A stretch of 64,000 nt of DNA. Origin: Rickettsiella endosymbiont of Xylota segnis. Lineage in GTDB: Bacteria > Pseudomonadota > Gammaproteobacteria > Diplorickettsiales > Diplorickettsiaceae. Numbering within the stretch: position 1 is the stretch's first letter; every line of letters starts with the position of its first letter. Both the position numbers and the translations under genes were made by a program. Positions 36,906 through 44,981 of the stretch are shown here, piece by piece. Under the pieces are notes generated by a model. It ran no database searches, was not told the DNA's origin, and saw nothing but the letters and a program-made list of their open reading frames with translations. Location of the stretch: the NCBI RefSeq assembly GCF_964019545.1, contig NZ_OZ026451.1, positions 987,001-1,051,000 on the forward strand, in the 5' to 3' direction.

Positions 36906-38621
36906 TTATTTTGTAAAAATAATTTTTACTTTTTCTTGCTGAAATTTATTTACTTTACTGATGTAAAAAGCTTCTCCTGGCTGCAATGATTGCTTAATTT
37001 CATCTGGATGAATAATAAATGATTTATTACGTTTTACACTGCCCATTCCCGTTGATGCGTCCTCGCTGATCTGTGCCGTAATATCAAACCCATCTTGCGT
37101 CCCTACCCAACTCGCAACAGTTTCTGCGCTTTCATGATCATTCAGTCGATGACAGATCAATGTGTTGACACAATTTAATAGTTGATTTTCAAAGTTAATA
37201 TCCACTCGTTTCAAATCCGCTAAACCTTGTGTGCCAAAAATTGCATGAATACCTTTGCCACGACCCATATTCACCAAATTCAATACTTGTTCTCCTGCGA
37301 ATACGGAGAATTCATCAAAAACAGTAAAAATAGGTTGTTTTGAATCTAATCGATCAATCACGGCTTTGATATCATTGATAATTAATTTACCTAAAACCTT
37401 AGCAAAACTTGGAAAACGCAACGCTGGTAAAGCAAAATAAACCACACTACCTGATTTGATTATCTCTGCTAAATTAAAGGTATTGTTTGTTTTTTCAAAA
37501 AAAGATCCTAATTCAGAATGTACTAACAAATTTAAATGGGCTTGTAATCCAGTAATATCTTTAGCATCATAGCGTTGTAAACGCTGTACGCGTGCTTTAA
37601 GCGATTCATTAGCAATAGAACGTGTTTTGAGGGCTAGTTCTTCGTATTCTAAACAATTGACTATGGTTTTTAGATCAAAATCTTCCTTTAGTGCTAGCAG
37701 CACTTCAAAGGTAGTTTGCAAATAATCTTCGGCTATTGAGCGATAATAATCATTCTCCCAGTGATCTTTTAAACTAATGAGTTTGTCTTTGAGCTCTGTA
37801 TAGCCGCCATGCGCTAAAGGATCATAATGGTGATACTCCGCACAGTTAAATCCATAAAAACTACACTGATAATGCTGGGACCTTTTTTGAATCCAGGCTA
37901 TATTTTCTTCCGTGGGTTTACCATCAATAATAATCAATGGATAAGCTTGCTGTAACGCACGTTGATAGAAACGACGTAGCGTAACCGTTTTACCACCACC
38001 TGTCGTACCTAATACCAATACCATTTGGTTAACTGCTTGATCGGGAATAATAACCGCTTGATGAGTGGTAGAAACACCTAATAATGTTCCGTCTATGTTT
38101 TGTTTGCTTTGTTGAGTAAAGTGCTTATACCAACACTGAAATTGAGTTTTCCAATGGCTGGGGGAAGAGAATTCCTTCCCACGTTGAATGGCTCTTAATT
38201 CCCATTCATGTGTTGAATTAGGAATCCATTCGATCATGCCTAATAAACCAGCAAACAATAACGGAAACCCCAGTAAATAATAAAACGATTGCTGGTAAAC
38301 AACTATGAATGCCGCTTTTAAACCTTGATTAAACAAAGTTTTCCAAAAAACAAAATGACTAATAAAACCAAGATGAATGATTTCAAAAAAAGAGTGTGTT
38401 AACGGTGCTTGCAGCTCAATCAATAAAACACTAAAAAGAGCTAATAGAATACCCAGCAAAAAAATCTGCCAAGCAGGATATTTTAAACCTCGAATAAGAA
38501 TCAGAAATAGGATTAAGCCTAAGAGCCCCACAACCCATTGCCACACAAAGCAAATTCCAATCAATAGGCATTGCATAGCTTCACGTGGTCGGTGTAGAAA
38601 ACCATCATTTTGCATTGACAT
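36906..38621 (-). CDS. virD4: VirD4/TraD-like coupling protein
   Basis: Coupling proteins are membrane-anchored ATPases that recruit relaxosomes or effectors to the secretion channel. The 571-residue product has N-terminal membrane helices (about 15-60 and 95-125), Walker A V-L-G-T-T-G-G-G-K-T near residue 205 and Walker B F-T-V-F-D-E-F-S near residue 430. It overlaps the end of the mobC-like gene and precedes virB2. Its presence shows that the system is built to export a substrate, most likely element DNA. Confidence 0.93.
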   Translation of the reverse strand: MSMQNDGFLHRPREAMQCLLIGICFVWQWVVGLLGLILFLILIRGLKYPAWQIFLLGILLALFSVLLIELQAPLTHSFFEIIHLGFISHFVFWKTLFNQGLKAAFIVVYQQSFYYLLGFPLLFAGLLGMIEWIPNSTHEWELRAIQRGKEFSSPSHWKTQFQCWYKHFTQQSKQNIDGTLLGVSTTHQAVIIPDQAVNQMVLVLGTTGGGKTVTLRRFYQRALQQAYPLIIIDGKPTEENIAWIQKRSQHYQCSFYGFNCAEYHHYDPLAHGGYTELKDKLISLKDHWENDYYRSIAEDYLQTTFEVLLALKEDFDLKTIVNCLEYEELALKTRSIANESLKARVQRLQRYDAKDITGLQAHLNLLVHSELGSFFEKTNNTFNLAEIIKSGSVVYFALPALRFPSFAKVLGKLIINDIKAVIDRLDSKQPIFTVFDEFSVFAGEQVLNLVNMGRGKGIHAIFGTQGLADLKRVDINFENQLLNCVNTLICHRLNDHESAETVASWVGTQDGFDITAQISEDASTGMGSVKRNKSFIIHPDEIKQSLQPGEAFYISKVNKFQQEKVKIIFTK

Positions 38622-39249
38622 GCGAATCTGCTGGTTGCTTTTCTAGAAATTCATTTAACGAATGGATTTTGACAAATGGCATTGCCTTAGCAGCCTCCTG
38701 CAATCGCGGCAACATACTCTGCCTACAAAAATACCAAACCTCCTGTAATGAGAACTGAGCAGCATAGGTTTTTAAAATAGTCTCTAAGCGTTGCTTACTC
38801 TTGCAAGAAAGTTCTACCTCGATAGCAACTTGTTTACCATCGGGAAAAACCAATATTCCGTCCGGTAGATGTCCCTGCTGGCCCACACCCAATTTATATT
38901 TATCATGCTTTAACTTCCGCTCGCTGATCCATGTTGTATCCGGATAAAAAATCCTTAACTTTAGATATAGATTTAATAAAGCGAGATCATGATGGTAGTT
39001 GGCCAATGGCACTCGATGTAAGGGGGGTAATGAAGTAAAACGTGAACCCGTTTGAGTTAAGCGAAATAGGCCATGTCGACGATAAAAAATCCGTTCATGT
39101 TGTAACAGATTATGGCGTATTAATTTATTAACTATTTGGTAGTTACGCGGTTTTCGTAAAGCAAAACGTTCGTTAATCTGGGGTATTTCACAGAAACCAA
39201 ATTCATTAATAAATTGTAAAATGGCTACATCACGCGATGTTAATTTCAA
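38605..39249 (-). CDS. replication-relaxation (MobC-like) protein
   Basis: The 214-residue protein has an N-terminal winged-helix region (L-T-S-R-D-V-A-I-L-Q-F-I) and a C-terminal part with D-G-I-L-V-F-P-D-G-K-Q-V-A-I-E-V-E-L. This is the layout of the replication-relaxation family found on plasmids and ICEs, including those of Legionella and Coxiella. Members are thought to help a relaxase or replication initiator act at the origin. It starts the transfer operon, next to an inverted-repeat-rich gap. No relaxase follows. Confidence 0.8.
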   Translation of the reverse strand: MKLTSRDVAILQFINEFGFCEIPQINERFALRKPRNYQIVNKLIRHNLLQHERIFYRRHGLFRLTQTGSRFTSLPPLHRVPLANYHHDLALLNLYLKLRIFYPDTTWISERKLKHDKYKLGVGQQGHLPDGILVFPDGKQVAIEVELSCKSKQRLETILKTYAAQFSLQEVWYFCRQSMLPRLQEAAKAMPFVKIHSLNEFLEKQPADSHVNAK

Positions 39250-39340
39250 AAAGAATCTTCCTAATTATTCTTATAATTAAAAAGTGGACCCCATTTTACG
39301 AAAAGAAGCAAGTTATTTAGAATAAAAAATTAAATCAAAA

Positions 39341-39401
39341 ACAGAAGTTATCCACATGAGGGGATTCCTCAAAAAATCCAACGATTGTGGGTAACTTCTG
39401 T
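39341..39401. other. inverted repeat containing a DnaA-box match, candidate origin
   Basis: ACAGAAGTTATCCACA (39341-39356) and TGTGGGTAACTTCTGT (39386-39401) form a 16-bp inverted repeat with one mismatch around a 29-base loop. The left arm contains TTATCCACA, a consensus DnaA box; the right arm holds a near match in the opposite direction. It lies 92 bp upstream of the mobC-like gene. Such a structure suits an element replication origin or part of oriT. No function has been shown. Confidence 0.55.
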
Positions 39402-39462
39402 CCTTCCTTCAGTTTTATTATTATTATTTTTCACTTTTTATTTTCTAATTTATCTTCGCTCA

Positions 39463-39556
39463 CCCGCCCAATAGCCATGACCTCAGTTTTACAAGACTCG
39501 AAGAGACGATGGAAAAGTGAGGTCATGGCTAGTTTTCACCGCGTGAAATGGGCGGG
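39463..39556. other. nested inverted repeats in the gap after mobC, candidate oriT
   Basis: The inner stem pairs AGCCATGACCTCA (39473-39485) with TGAGGTCATGGCT (39518-39530) and extends by TTTT/AAAA after one mismatch. An outer pair, CCCGCCCA (39463-39470) and TGGGCGGG (39549-39556), encloses it. The whole gap from 39250 to 39658 shows no gene. Position at the head of the transfer operon and the nested symmetry suggest oriT. A decayed transposon end is an alternative. Confidence 0.5.
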
Positions 39557-39658
39557 GATTCCCGGTATATCAAGTAAAAAGGTATTTGGAGTCTACTCTA
39601 ATTGAGTTATAGAACTCAGTATAGGCCGCAATTTCAGCCAATAAGTATGACCTAATTT

Positions 39659-39787
39659 TCAGACAATTTCAGGATCATCGTAGTAAGTATAGTCTCCTAC
39701 GAGAATGTTTGGATTCTTCACAATATTCTTTAAAAAGCACAGTCGAGTTATATCAGCCAGAGGAAATTTAAAATTTGGATTAATCAT
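39659..39787 (-). pseudogene. 5' fragment of a CatB/Vat-type xenobiotic acetyltransferase
   Basis: An ATG at 39787 opens a 42-codon frame that stops at 39659. The residues P-N-I-L-V-G-D-Y-T-Y-Y-D-D-P match the N-terminus of hexapeptide-repeat acetyltransferases that inactivate chloramphenicol or streptogramins (CatB and Vat families, about 210 residues). The rest of the gene is missing, so it cannot be active. It may mark recombination at the junction of the mobile element and the biosynthetic region. Confidence 0.6.
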
Positions 39788-39807
39788 ATTCTCTTTTTTC
39801 TTGTAAT

Positions 39808-40350
39808 TCACTCGCTCCTCCGGTTCAATCGATATAAAACATGTCGACTAAGAGGGCTATTTTTTGGTAGCTTTGGGTGATCAAAATCGTCTTGTGGATT
39901 ATGATGCATGCCGATCTTTTCCATTACCCTGCGAGATCTTATATTGTTTTCTGCTGTAAATGAAACAACCTCTTCTAACTTCAATGTAGTAAAAGCAAAA
40001 TCGATTACGGCTTTTGCAGCTTCGGTTGCATAACCCTTCCCCCAGTGTTGAAAACCTAAGCGCCAAGCAATTTCAACAGCAGGTGTGAAATGCGCCTCAA
40101 TTGAAGGAATCAACAACCCAACAAAACCTATAAATTTACCATTTGATCTTAATTCCATAGCATATGCAGTAAAACCATACTTTTCATAGTGATTATTAAA
40201 AAGTTGAATTAAGTTTTTTGTTGCAACTCGATCTCCAATTTTAGGCAGAAATTCACAAACTAAAGGATCTTGATTAATCGCTGACATGGAATCAAGATCT
40301 TGTTCTTTCCAAGTTCTAAGTATTAAACGCTTTGTTTTTAAGATAATCAT
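39808..40350 (-). CDS. RimJ/RimL-type GNAT acetyltransferase
   Basis: The 180-residue protein is an acetyl-CoA-dependent N-acetyltransferase of the GNAT superfamily. It starts T-K-R-L-I-L-R-T-W-K-E-Q-D and has the acetyl-CoA loop in W-G-K-G-Y-A-T-E-A-A and the motif S-R-R-V-M-E-K-I-G-M. The substrate cannot be inferred. It lies five bases downstream of the MFS exporter gene, so the two are probably cotranscribed, and it may modify a small molecule that the exporter handles. Confidence 0.9.
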   Translation of the reverse strand: MIILKTKRLILRTWKEQDLDSMSAINQDPLVCEFLPKIGDRVATKNLIQLFNNHYEKYGFTAYAMELRSNGKFIGFVGLLIPSIEAHFTPAVEIAWRLGFQHWGKGYATEAAKAVIDFAFTTLKLEEVVSFTAENNIRSRRVMEKIGMHHNPQDDFDHPKLPKNSPLSRHVLYRLNRRSE

Positions 40351-40355
40351 AGGCT

Positions 40356-41468
40356 TTAATTCGATAAATGTATGGTATTGGCTAGTAGACTTCCCAAAAA
40401 TCCGAATAAATTCATGGCACTAGAAAATACAGCTACTTTAATACCTGTAGAAGCATTAGATGATTCTATCGCTTTACGATGCAAAGTATAAAAAATCAGG
40501 CCTGTGCTCAGCATAAATAACGATAAAAAGAAAATAACTATTTTGAATTGTTTAGGTATTAATACAAAACATAATGCAGTCAAGATGGCAAAAACAGTAC
40601 TCATCCTTAAACCTTCTCGAATAACTTGATCTAACTTAGAAATGAAGCAACGAATAAGATTGGTGCCGATAATAAAACCAGCATAACTTATAGCTTGTAA
40701 GCATCCAAACAGGATTATACTTAAGCCTAGCCAGTGAATGAGATAAAATGGACTAAGTGTATCCCATAGCATCATAGCGGCAAACAAAATACAAAAAGGC
40801 AACGTATAAGCTAAGAACCTTTTGTTACTCAATACCGATTTATAATCTTTTATTATCTTAATCCAGGAAATACGCTTTCCAGTCATTTTAATGACCGTTT
40901 CAGGCATGCTTATAAATAATAAAAAAATAGAGATACAGGCAATGGCGGCTAAAAGAAAAAATAACCCTCTCCAATGCAGCCAGGTTAATAAAAAACTTCC
41001 TACTAAAGGACCAATTGCCGGAGATAAGACGGTTATGCTGCCCATCCAAGCTAAAGTTTTAAGCACTTGCTCGTTATTCATTAATTCATGAATCGTGGCA
41101 TAGCCGGCTACTAAAATGCTACTTACAACACAACCTTGAATAAAACGAGCTAATAAAAAAATTTCAATAGAGTTCGTGATTGCACATAACAAGGTGGCTA
41201 GAATAAAAAAAGCACCACCCATTATCAAAATCTTTCTACGGCCTAAGTGATCTGCTAATGGACCTAAAATAACCTGTAAACATGAAGCACCTAAAAACCA
41301 GATAGCTACCGTTAATTTTGCTATATTAGCTTTGATAGCAAAGGTGTGACTAATTTGCGGTAGTGCCGGTAAAATCATATTGGTAGCAAAGTATAATGGC
41401 AATTCATATAAAATTAAGGCAATCGGGAAGAGCCAAGGCATTTTGCTTTTAGGATTAGATGGTTTCAT
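40356..41468 (-). CDS. MFS drug exporter, Bcr/CflA-like
   Basis: The 370-residue protein has about 12 hydrophobic helices and the drug:H+ antiporter motif A in L-A-D-H-L-G-R-R-K-I near residue 75. It begins like Bcr/CflA exporters (L-P-A-L-P-Q-I near residue 35). It probably pumps out a toxic small molecule. The divergent MarR-type gene 274 bp away is its likely regulator. Next to a polyketide cluster it is a good candidate for product export or self-resistance, though this is inferred from position. Confidence 0.9.
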   Translation of the reverse strand: MKPSNPKSKMPWLFPIALILYELPLYFATNMILPALPQISHTFAIKANIAKLTVAIWFLGASCLQVILGPLADHLGRRKILIMGGAFFILATLLCAITNSIEIFLLARFIQGCVVSSILVAGYATIHELMNNEQVLKTLAWMGSITVLSPAIGPLVGSFLLTWLHWRGLFFLLAAIACISIFLLFISMPETVIKMTGKRISWIKIIKDYKSVLSNKRFLAYTLPFCILFAAMMLWDTLSPFYLIHWLGLSIILFGCLQAISYAGFIIGTNLIRCFISKLDQVIREGLRMSTVFAILTALCFVLIPKQFKIVIFFLSLFMLSTGLIFYTLHRKAIESSNASTGIKVAVFSSAMNLFGFLGSLLANTIHLSN

Positions 41469-41567
41469 GTTATAAAGCCTTAGAAGTTATTCCATTGTAT
41501 TTTTTAGAACTTCCTTATACTTTATTTACTTAACATATCAATGTATCTTTTTTTTGTTTAATTTTCT

Positions 41568-41595
41568 ATAGGAAATATAAGCATTTGCTTCCTAT
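41568..41595. promoter_or_regulatory. inverted repeat between the exporter and marR-like genes
   Basis: ATAGGAA (41568-41574) and TTCCTAT (41589-41595) form an inverted repeat in the divergent 274-bp promoter region. MarR proteins bind such short palindromes. It is not part of the segment duplicated at 46 kb, so it may serve the exporter only. Confidence 0.35.
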
Positions 41596-41638
41596 TTTAA
41601 AGTATTATTCATTTTTTATATGGACAGAATGAGATTAG

Positions 41639-42258
41639 AATAAAGTGCTTGTAATTTGTGAAATGATTTTCTATATTACGGCGATTAGATAATTTTTTAG
41701 ACAACTATTTAGATTTAGCTTCCTTTCACCTGTAATGATTTTATGAATAATTTAGTCGATAAGACCTGGCATTTAGCAAAAAATGAAGAAGAAACTAAAT
41801 TAACGGATTTTGAATTTCAGCTTTGGCGCGTGTTTTATGGATTTACCCGCTGGCAGGAAGGCTGTGAAAGGGTTGCTAATCAAACGGATCTCTCTGGAAG
41901 TGAGTTATCTCTTCTACATATTATTCGAATGAAAGATAGGCCTAAAACTATTAGTGAATTAACCCGTTTATTAAATCGAGGTGGCAGTGCTTTTAATATA
42001 AATTACAGCATTCAGAAACTAATTAAAAATGGCTTAATCCGTAAGCTAGTGGATGAAAACAATAAGAAGGCCTTTTCTTATGAGATTACAGAAGAAGGTA
42101 TTAAAAATACAGACGCCTATACTGCACTTAGGAGAAATATTTTAATTGCACTTCTTAAGAAGAAAAAAGGATTAAATTTAGAACAATTTACAGATACATT
42201 ATCCGAACTTATTGCTCTTTATGAAGAAGCTGACCGAGCAGTTCTTGCTTATTATGGC
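41639..42258 (+). repeat. long inverted repeat, left copy (marR-like gene and upstream region)
   Basis: About 620 bp here, covering a marR-like gene and about 105 bp before it, are repeated in reverse orientation at 45981-46602. The two differ by scattered substitutions and one inserted codon. Homology ends close to the two stop codons. The copies bracket a 3.7-kb segment carrying a GNAT gene, a kinase-receiver gene, two oxygenases and a Cro-type regulator. Confidence 0.9.
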
Positions 42259-42264
42259 AATTAA
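41743..42264 (+). CDS. MarR-like winged-helix regulator, copy 1
   Basis: The 173-residue protein has the MarR layout. N-terminal helices lead into a winged helix (about 50-120) with S-G-S-E-L-S-L-L-H-I-I and T-I-S-E-L-T-R-L-L-N-R-G, and a C-terminal dimerisation helix follows. Members usually repress exporters or catabolic genes and release DNA when they bind small aromatic molecules. It is divergent from the MFS exporter. A second gene at 45975-46499 encodes an almost identical protein: 8 substitutions and one inserted residue, mostly near the C-terminus. Confidence 0.9.
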   Translation: MNNLVDKTWHLAKNEEETKLTDFEFQLWRVFYGFTRWQEGCERVANQTDLSGSELSLLHIIRMKDRPKTISELTRLLNRGGSAFNINYSIQKLIKNGLIRKLVDENNKKAFSYEITEEGIKNTDAYTALRRNILIALLKKKKGLNLEQFTDTLSELIALYEEADRAVLAYYGN

Positions 42265-42306
42265 TAAATTTTAGATAACTATAGATAGTCTTTTAAACAC
42301 AACCTC

Positions 42307-42879
42307 TTATACAGAAATCGCTTTCAGTTGAATTGTTTGTTCTTTTACGGTGGTATTAAGATCAAACTCATAACAAATTTCATTAAATTCAAATCCATAT
42401 ATCTGTTTGACTCTTTCTGTTTGACCAAGATAACCCTTCATTAATTTATAAAGAATTAAATCATTTTTATTTTCCTTAGCAATGCAAAAATGAATTTTTG
42501 AAAATCCTAATTCAATGACTCTTTTAGATACAAATTCAAAGAGTAGTTTTTGTAAATTACTAAATTTATATTTATAGGCAACGTAAATAAACTGTATTTC
42601 TGGATATTTATTAACAGTTACATCCAAAGTAATAAAACCTAACAGGAAATTTCCTTGTACTGCAACATAACTAATTTTATTTTTTTTATTTAACCAGGAT
42701 TTCCATTTATGTATAAAAAATGAACGGTTTATTTTTTCAAAAATAGTATTATCTATATAGCCATTTATTGTTGATTTCCATGAAGTATGATGGAGCTTAG
42801 CAATACTAAGTGCATCGAGTGAAATTGCCTTTCGTATATGGATCTCATCCCTATTCAAGCTAAATTGAGTATTTAGCAT
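42307..42879 (-). CDS. GNAT-like N-acetyltransferase
   Basis: The 190-residue protein resembles GNAT acetyltransferases. It has an N-terminal I-R-K-A-I-S-L-D-A segment, a central L-G-F-I-T-L-D-V strand and a Tyr-rich I-Q-F-I-Y-V-A-Y strand before the acetyl-CoA site. The usual Q/R-x-x-G-x-G/A loop is not clear, so activity is uncertain. It is Lys- and Phe-rich and more AT-rich than the core genes, and is probably cotranscribed with the kinase-receiver gene 22 bases upstream. Confidence 0.65.
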   Translation of the reverse strand: MLNTQFSLNRDEIHIRKAISLDALSIAKLHHTSWKSTINGYIDNTIFEKINRSFFIHKWKSWLNKKNKISYVAVQGNFLLGFITLDVTVNKYPEIQFIYVAYKYKFSNLQKLLFEFVSKRVIELGFSKIHFCIAKENKNDLILYKLMKGYLGQTERVKQIYGFEFNEICYEFDLNTTVKEQTIQLKAISV

Positions 42880-42901
42880 AAATGAAAACTCTTACTTTAC
42901 C

Positions 42902-43534
42902 TCAAGAAGAAATAGTCATTTTTTTATTGATATAATAATCCATTAAATTTTTTAATTTTTCTTGAGAAATAGGTTTTGTAACAAAAGCATTAATACCTGC
43001 ATCTATGCAGTCTTGATAATTTTTCTTATCACTAAAAGCTGTTAATGCAATGATTGGTAAATTTTGATATTCAAGTCGTCGAATTTGGATAGCAGCATCG
43101 ATACCGCTCATACCAGGTAAATTGATATCCATCAATATAACATCATACGTAGTTTCACTAATCTTATATAATGCTTTTTCTGCGCAATCTACTAATTCAA
43201 CGTGATACCCTAAATTCTCAAGCATTCTTTTATGTACGACTTGTATAATTGGAGTATCTTCTACTAGTAAGATTTTAAAAGGATATGTATTAAGCGATAT
43301 AGTATTTACTTCATCATGACTGTTCTCTGTAAAATTGATCTCTTGCACTAAGCCTGACCATCGATTAATAAAGTTTAATATGCCTTGAGCACATTTCTTC
43401 AAATCTTGTAAATAAATCTTTTGATTAGAAACAAGCACTTCCTTATCCAATAGTACGGCTAAGCCAAGCATGGTTTTCAGCGGTCTATGTAGTTCCTGTT
43501 TTAGCTCGTTTAAAGTAATAGATGATGTAAGCAT
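42902..43534 (-). CDS. receiver protein with a HisKA-like N-terminus and no ATPase domain
   Basis: Residues 1-65 resemble the phosphoacceptor helix of histidine kinases, with L-H-R-P-L-K-T-M-L-G-L-A containing the H-box His. A linker and a full receiver domain (about 88-205) follow. The receiver has V-E-D, the phosphoacceptor in V-I-L-M-D-I-N-L-P-G, the switch Thr in A-L-T-A-F and Lys in T-K-P-I. The HATPase domain expected between them is absent. It may be an internally deleted hybrid kinase that now works as a phosphotransfer or sink protein. It is divergent from the flavin monooxygenase gene across a 226-bp gap. Confidence 0.8.
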   Translation of the reverse strand: MLTSSITLNELKQELHRPLKTMLGLAVLLDKEVLVSNQKIYLQDLKKCAQGILNFINRWSGLVQEINFTENSHDEVNTISLNTYPFKILLVEDTPIIQVVHKRMLENLGYHVELVDCAEKALYKISETTYDVILMDINLPGMSGIDAAIQIRRLEYQNLPIIALTAFSDKKNYQDCIDAGINAFVTKPISQEKLKNLMDYYINKKMTISS

Positions 43535-43760
43535 TTTTATTATATCTCCTTATTTTTGTTAACTTTGAAATTATTTAATACTTTGCTTATAAATTATAAG
43601 CAATTTATAAGCATATTACATTAAACTTTTAAGGCAAAATAAGGTGATTTTCTTAATTTTATGTAAGAAATTATCTATACTTTATTAATAAATTATTAGA
43701 ATACTTAAAATTTTGTTACACTACCCCCAATAAAAAAACCTAATATTTAGAAAAAATTTA

Positions 43761-44954
43761 ATGCGTAGTATTTCAATTATTGGTGCTGGACAAGCGGGAC
43801 TACAACTAGGAATAGGACTTTTAAAGCTTGGTTACAAGGTATCAATTTATACTCGTCAAACTGCTCAAGAAGTATTAAATGGATTTATTTTATCAAGCCC
43901 TAGCATGTTTCATTCGGCTCTACAAAATGAACGCAACCTAGGTCTTAATTTTTGGGATAAAACATGTCCTAAGAATAAAACGGTAACCTATACCCTATCT
44001 AAACCAACTAAACCAGAAATAACTATCAATTGGCGAGGAAAAACATCCCAATTCTATCAAGCTATTGATCAGAGACTTAAATTTTCCCGTTGGATGGAAG
44101 AATTTACCCGATTAGGAGGTCAACTTATCGTTCAAATGGTTGAAACTCAAGATTTAAATCATATTATACAACATCAAGATTTAACCATAGTTTCGGGTGG
44201 GAAAGGTGAAATTAGCCAATTATTTCCAGTAGACAAAACCCGATCAAGCTTTAATAAAGTTCAACGAGTACTTTGTTGCTTATATGTTAAAGATGTAGAA
44301 CCAATAACGAATAGTCAAGGAGTTAGAGCGAATGTCATTCCTGGTATTGGTGAGTACTTCATCACTCCAGGTTTAACACTAACAGGTCCTTGTGAAATGA
44401 TGTTATTTGAAGGATTGCCAGGGTGCCCTTTTGATTGTTGGAAAGATATTTTAAACCCTGCTCAGCGTTTAGAAAAAGCATATGAATTATTGAAAAAATT
44501 TGTTCCCTGGGAAGCAGAATTATGCCATAAAGTTAAATTAACGGATGAGAAAGCCACTCTTCAGGGAAGCTATATCCCAATAGTCAGGAAACCAACATTT
44601 TGTTTATCACCTGGTAAACCCTTGTTAGGTCTGGGGGATTCTATTTTATTAAACGATCCCATTGGCGGCCAAGGGGCTAATAATGCCAATCACTCAGCTA
44701 CTTTCTATCTGAATAAAATTAAAGAACATAAGAATCAATTTTTTAATGAAAAATGGATGCAAGAAACTTTCGAAGATTATTGGAAACAATCTGCTCAATG
44801 GGCTACAAAATGGACTAATTTAATGTTACATCCAACAAAGTCATTTGCATCTTTACTTAAAGCAGCTAGCCTTCAACCTAATGTTGCGAATTGGCTAGCC
44901 GATGGATTTAATACCCCAGAAAAAATATTGGCCGAAATAGAATATAAAAAATGA
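43761..44954 (+). CDS. styrene/indole monooxygenase-like FAD enzyme
   Basis: The 397-residue protein follows the styrene monooxygenase StyA family. It has FAD-binding G-A-G-Q-A-G-L-Q-L near residue 8, then L-N-G-F-I-L-S-S and N-L-G-L-N-F-W-D, and a second FAD motif G-D-S-I-L-L-N-D-P-I-G-G-Q-G-A-N-N near residue 290. These enzymes epoxidise aryl alkenes or indole using reduced FAD from a separate reductase. No reductase gene is adjacent. It lies 27 bases before the haem-oxygenase-like gene, and both may tailor the product of the polyketide cluster. Confidence 0.88.
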   Translation: MRSISIIGAGQAGLQLGIGLLKLGYKVSIYTRQTAQEVLNGFILSSPSMFHSALQNERNLGLNFWDKTCPKNKTVTYTLSKPTKPEITINWRGKTSQFYQAIDQRLKFSRWMEEFTRLGGQLIVQMVETQDLNHIIQHQDLTIVSGGKGEISQLFPVDKTRSSFNKVQRVLCCLYVKDVEPITNSQGVRANVIPGIGEYFITPGLTLTGPCEMMLFEGLPGCPFDCWKDILNPAQRLEKAYELLKKFVPWEAELCHKVKLTDEKATLQGSYIPIVRKPTFCLSPGKPLLGLGDSILLNDPIGGQGANNANHSATFYLNKIKEHKNQFFNEKWMQETFEDYWKQSAQWATKWTNLMLHPTKSFASLLKAASLQPNVANWLADGFNTPEKILAEIEYKK

Positions 44955-44981
44955 AAAACAAAAGAGTAAAAATAAAAAACT

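Noticed and set aside
21760..39600. Relaxase gene
   Set aside because: No reading frame shows relaxase Tyr or three-His motifs. The replication-relaxation protein at 38605 is an accessory family, not a relaxase.
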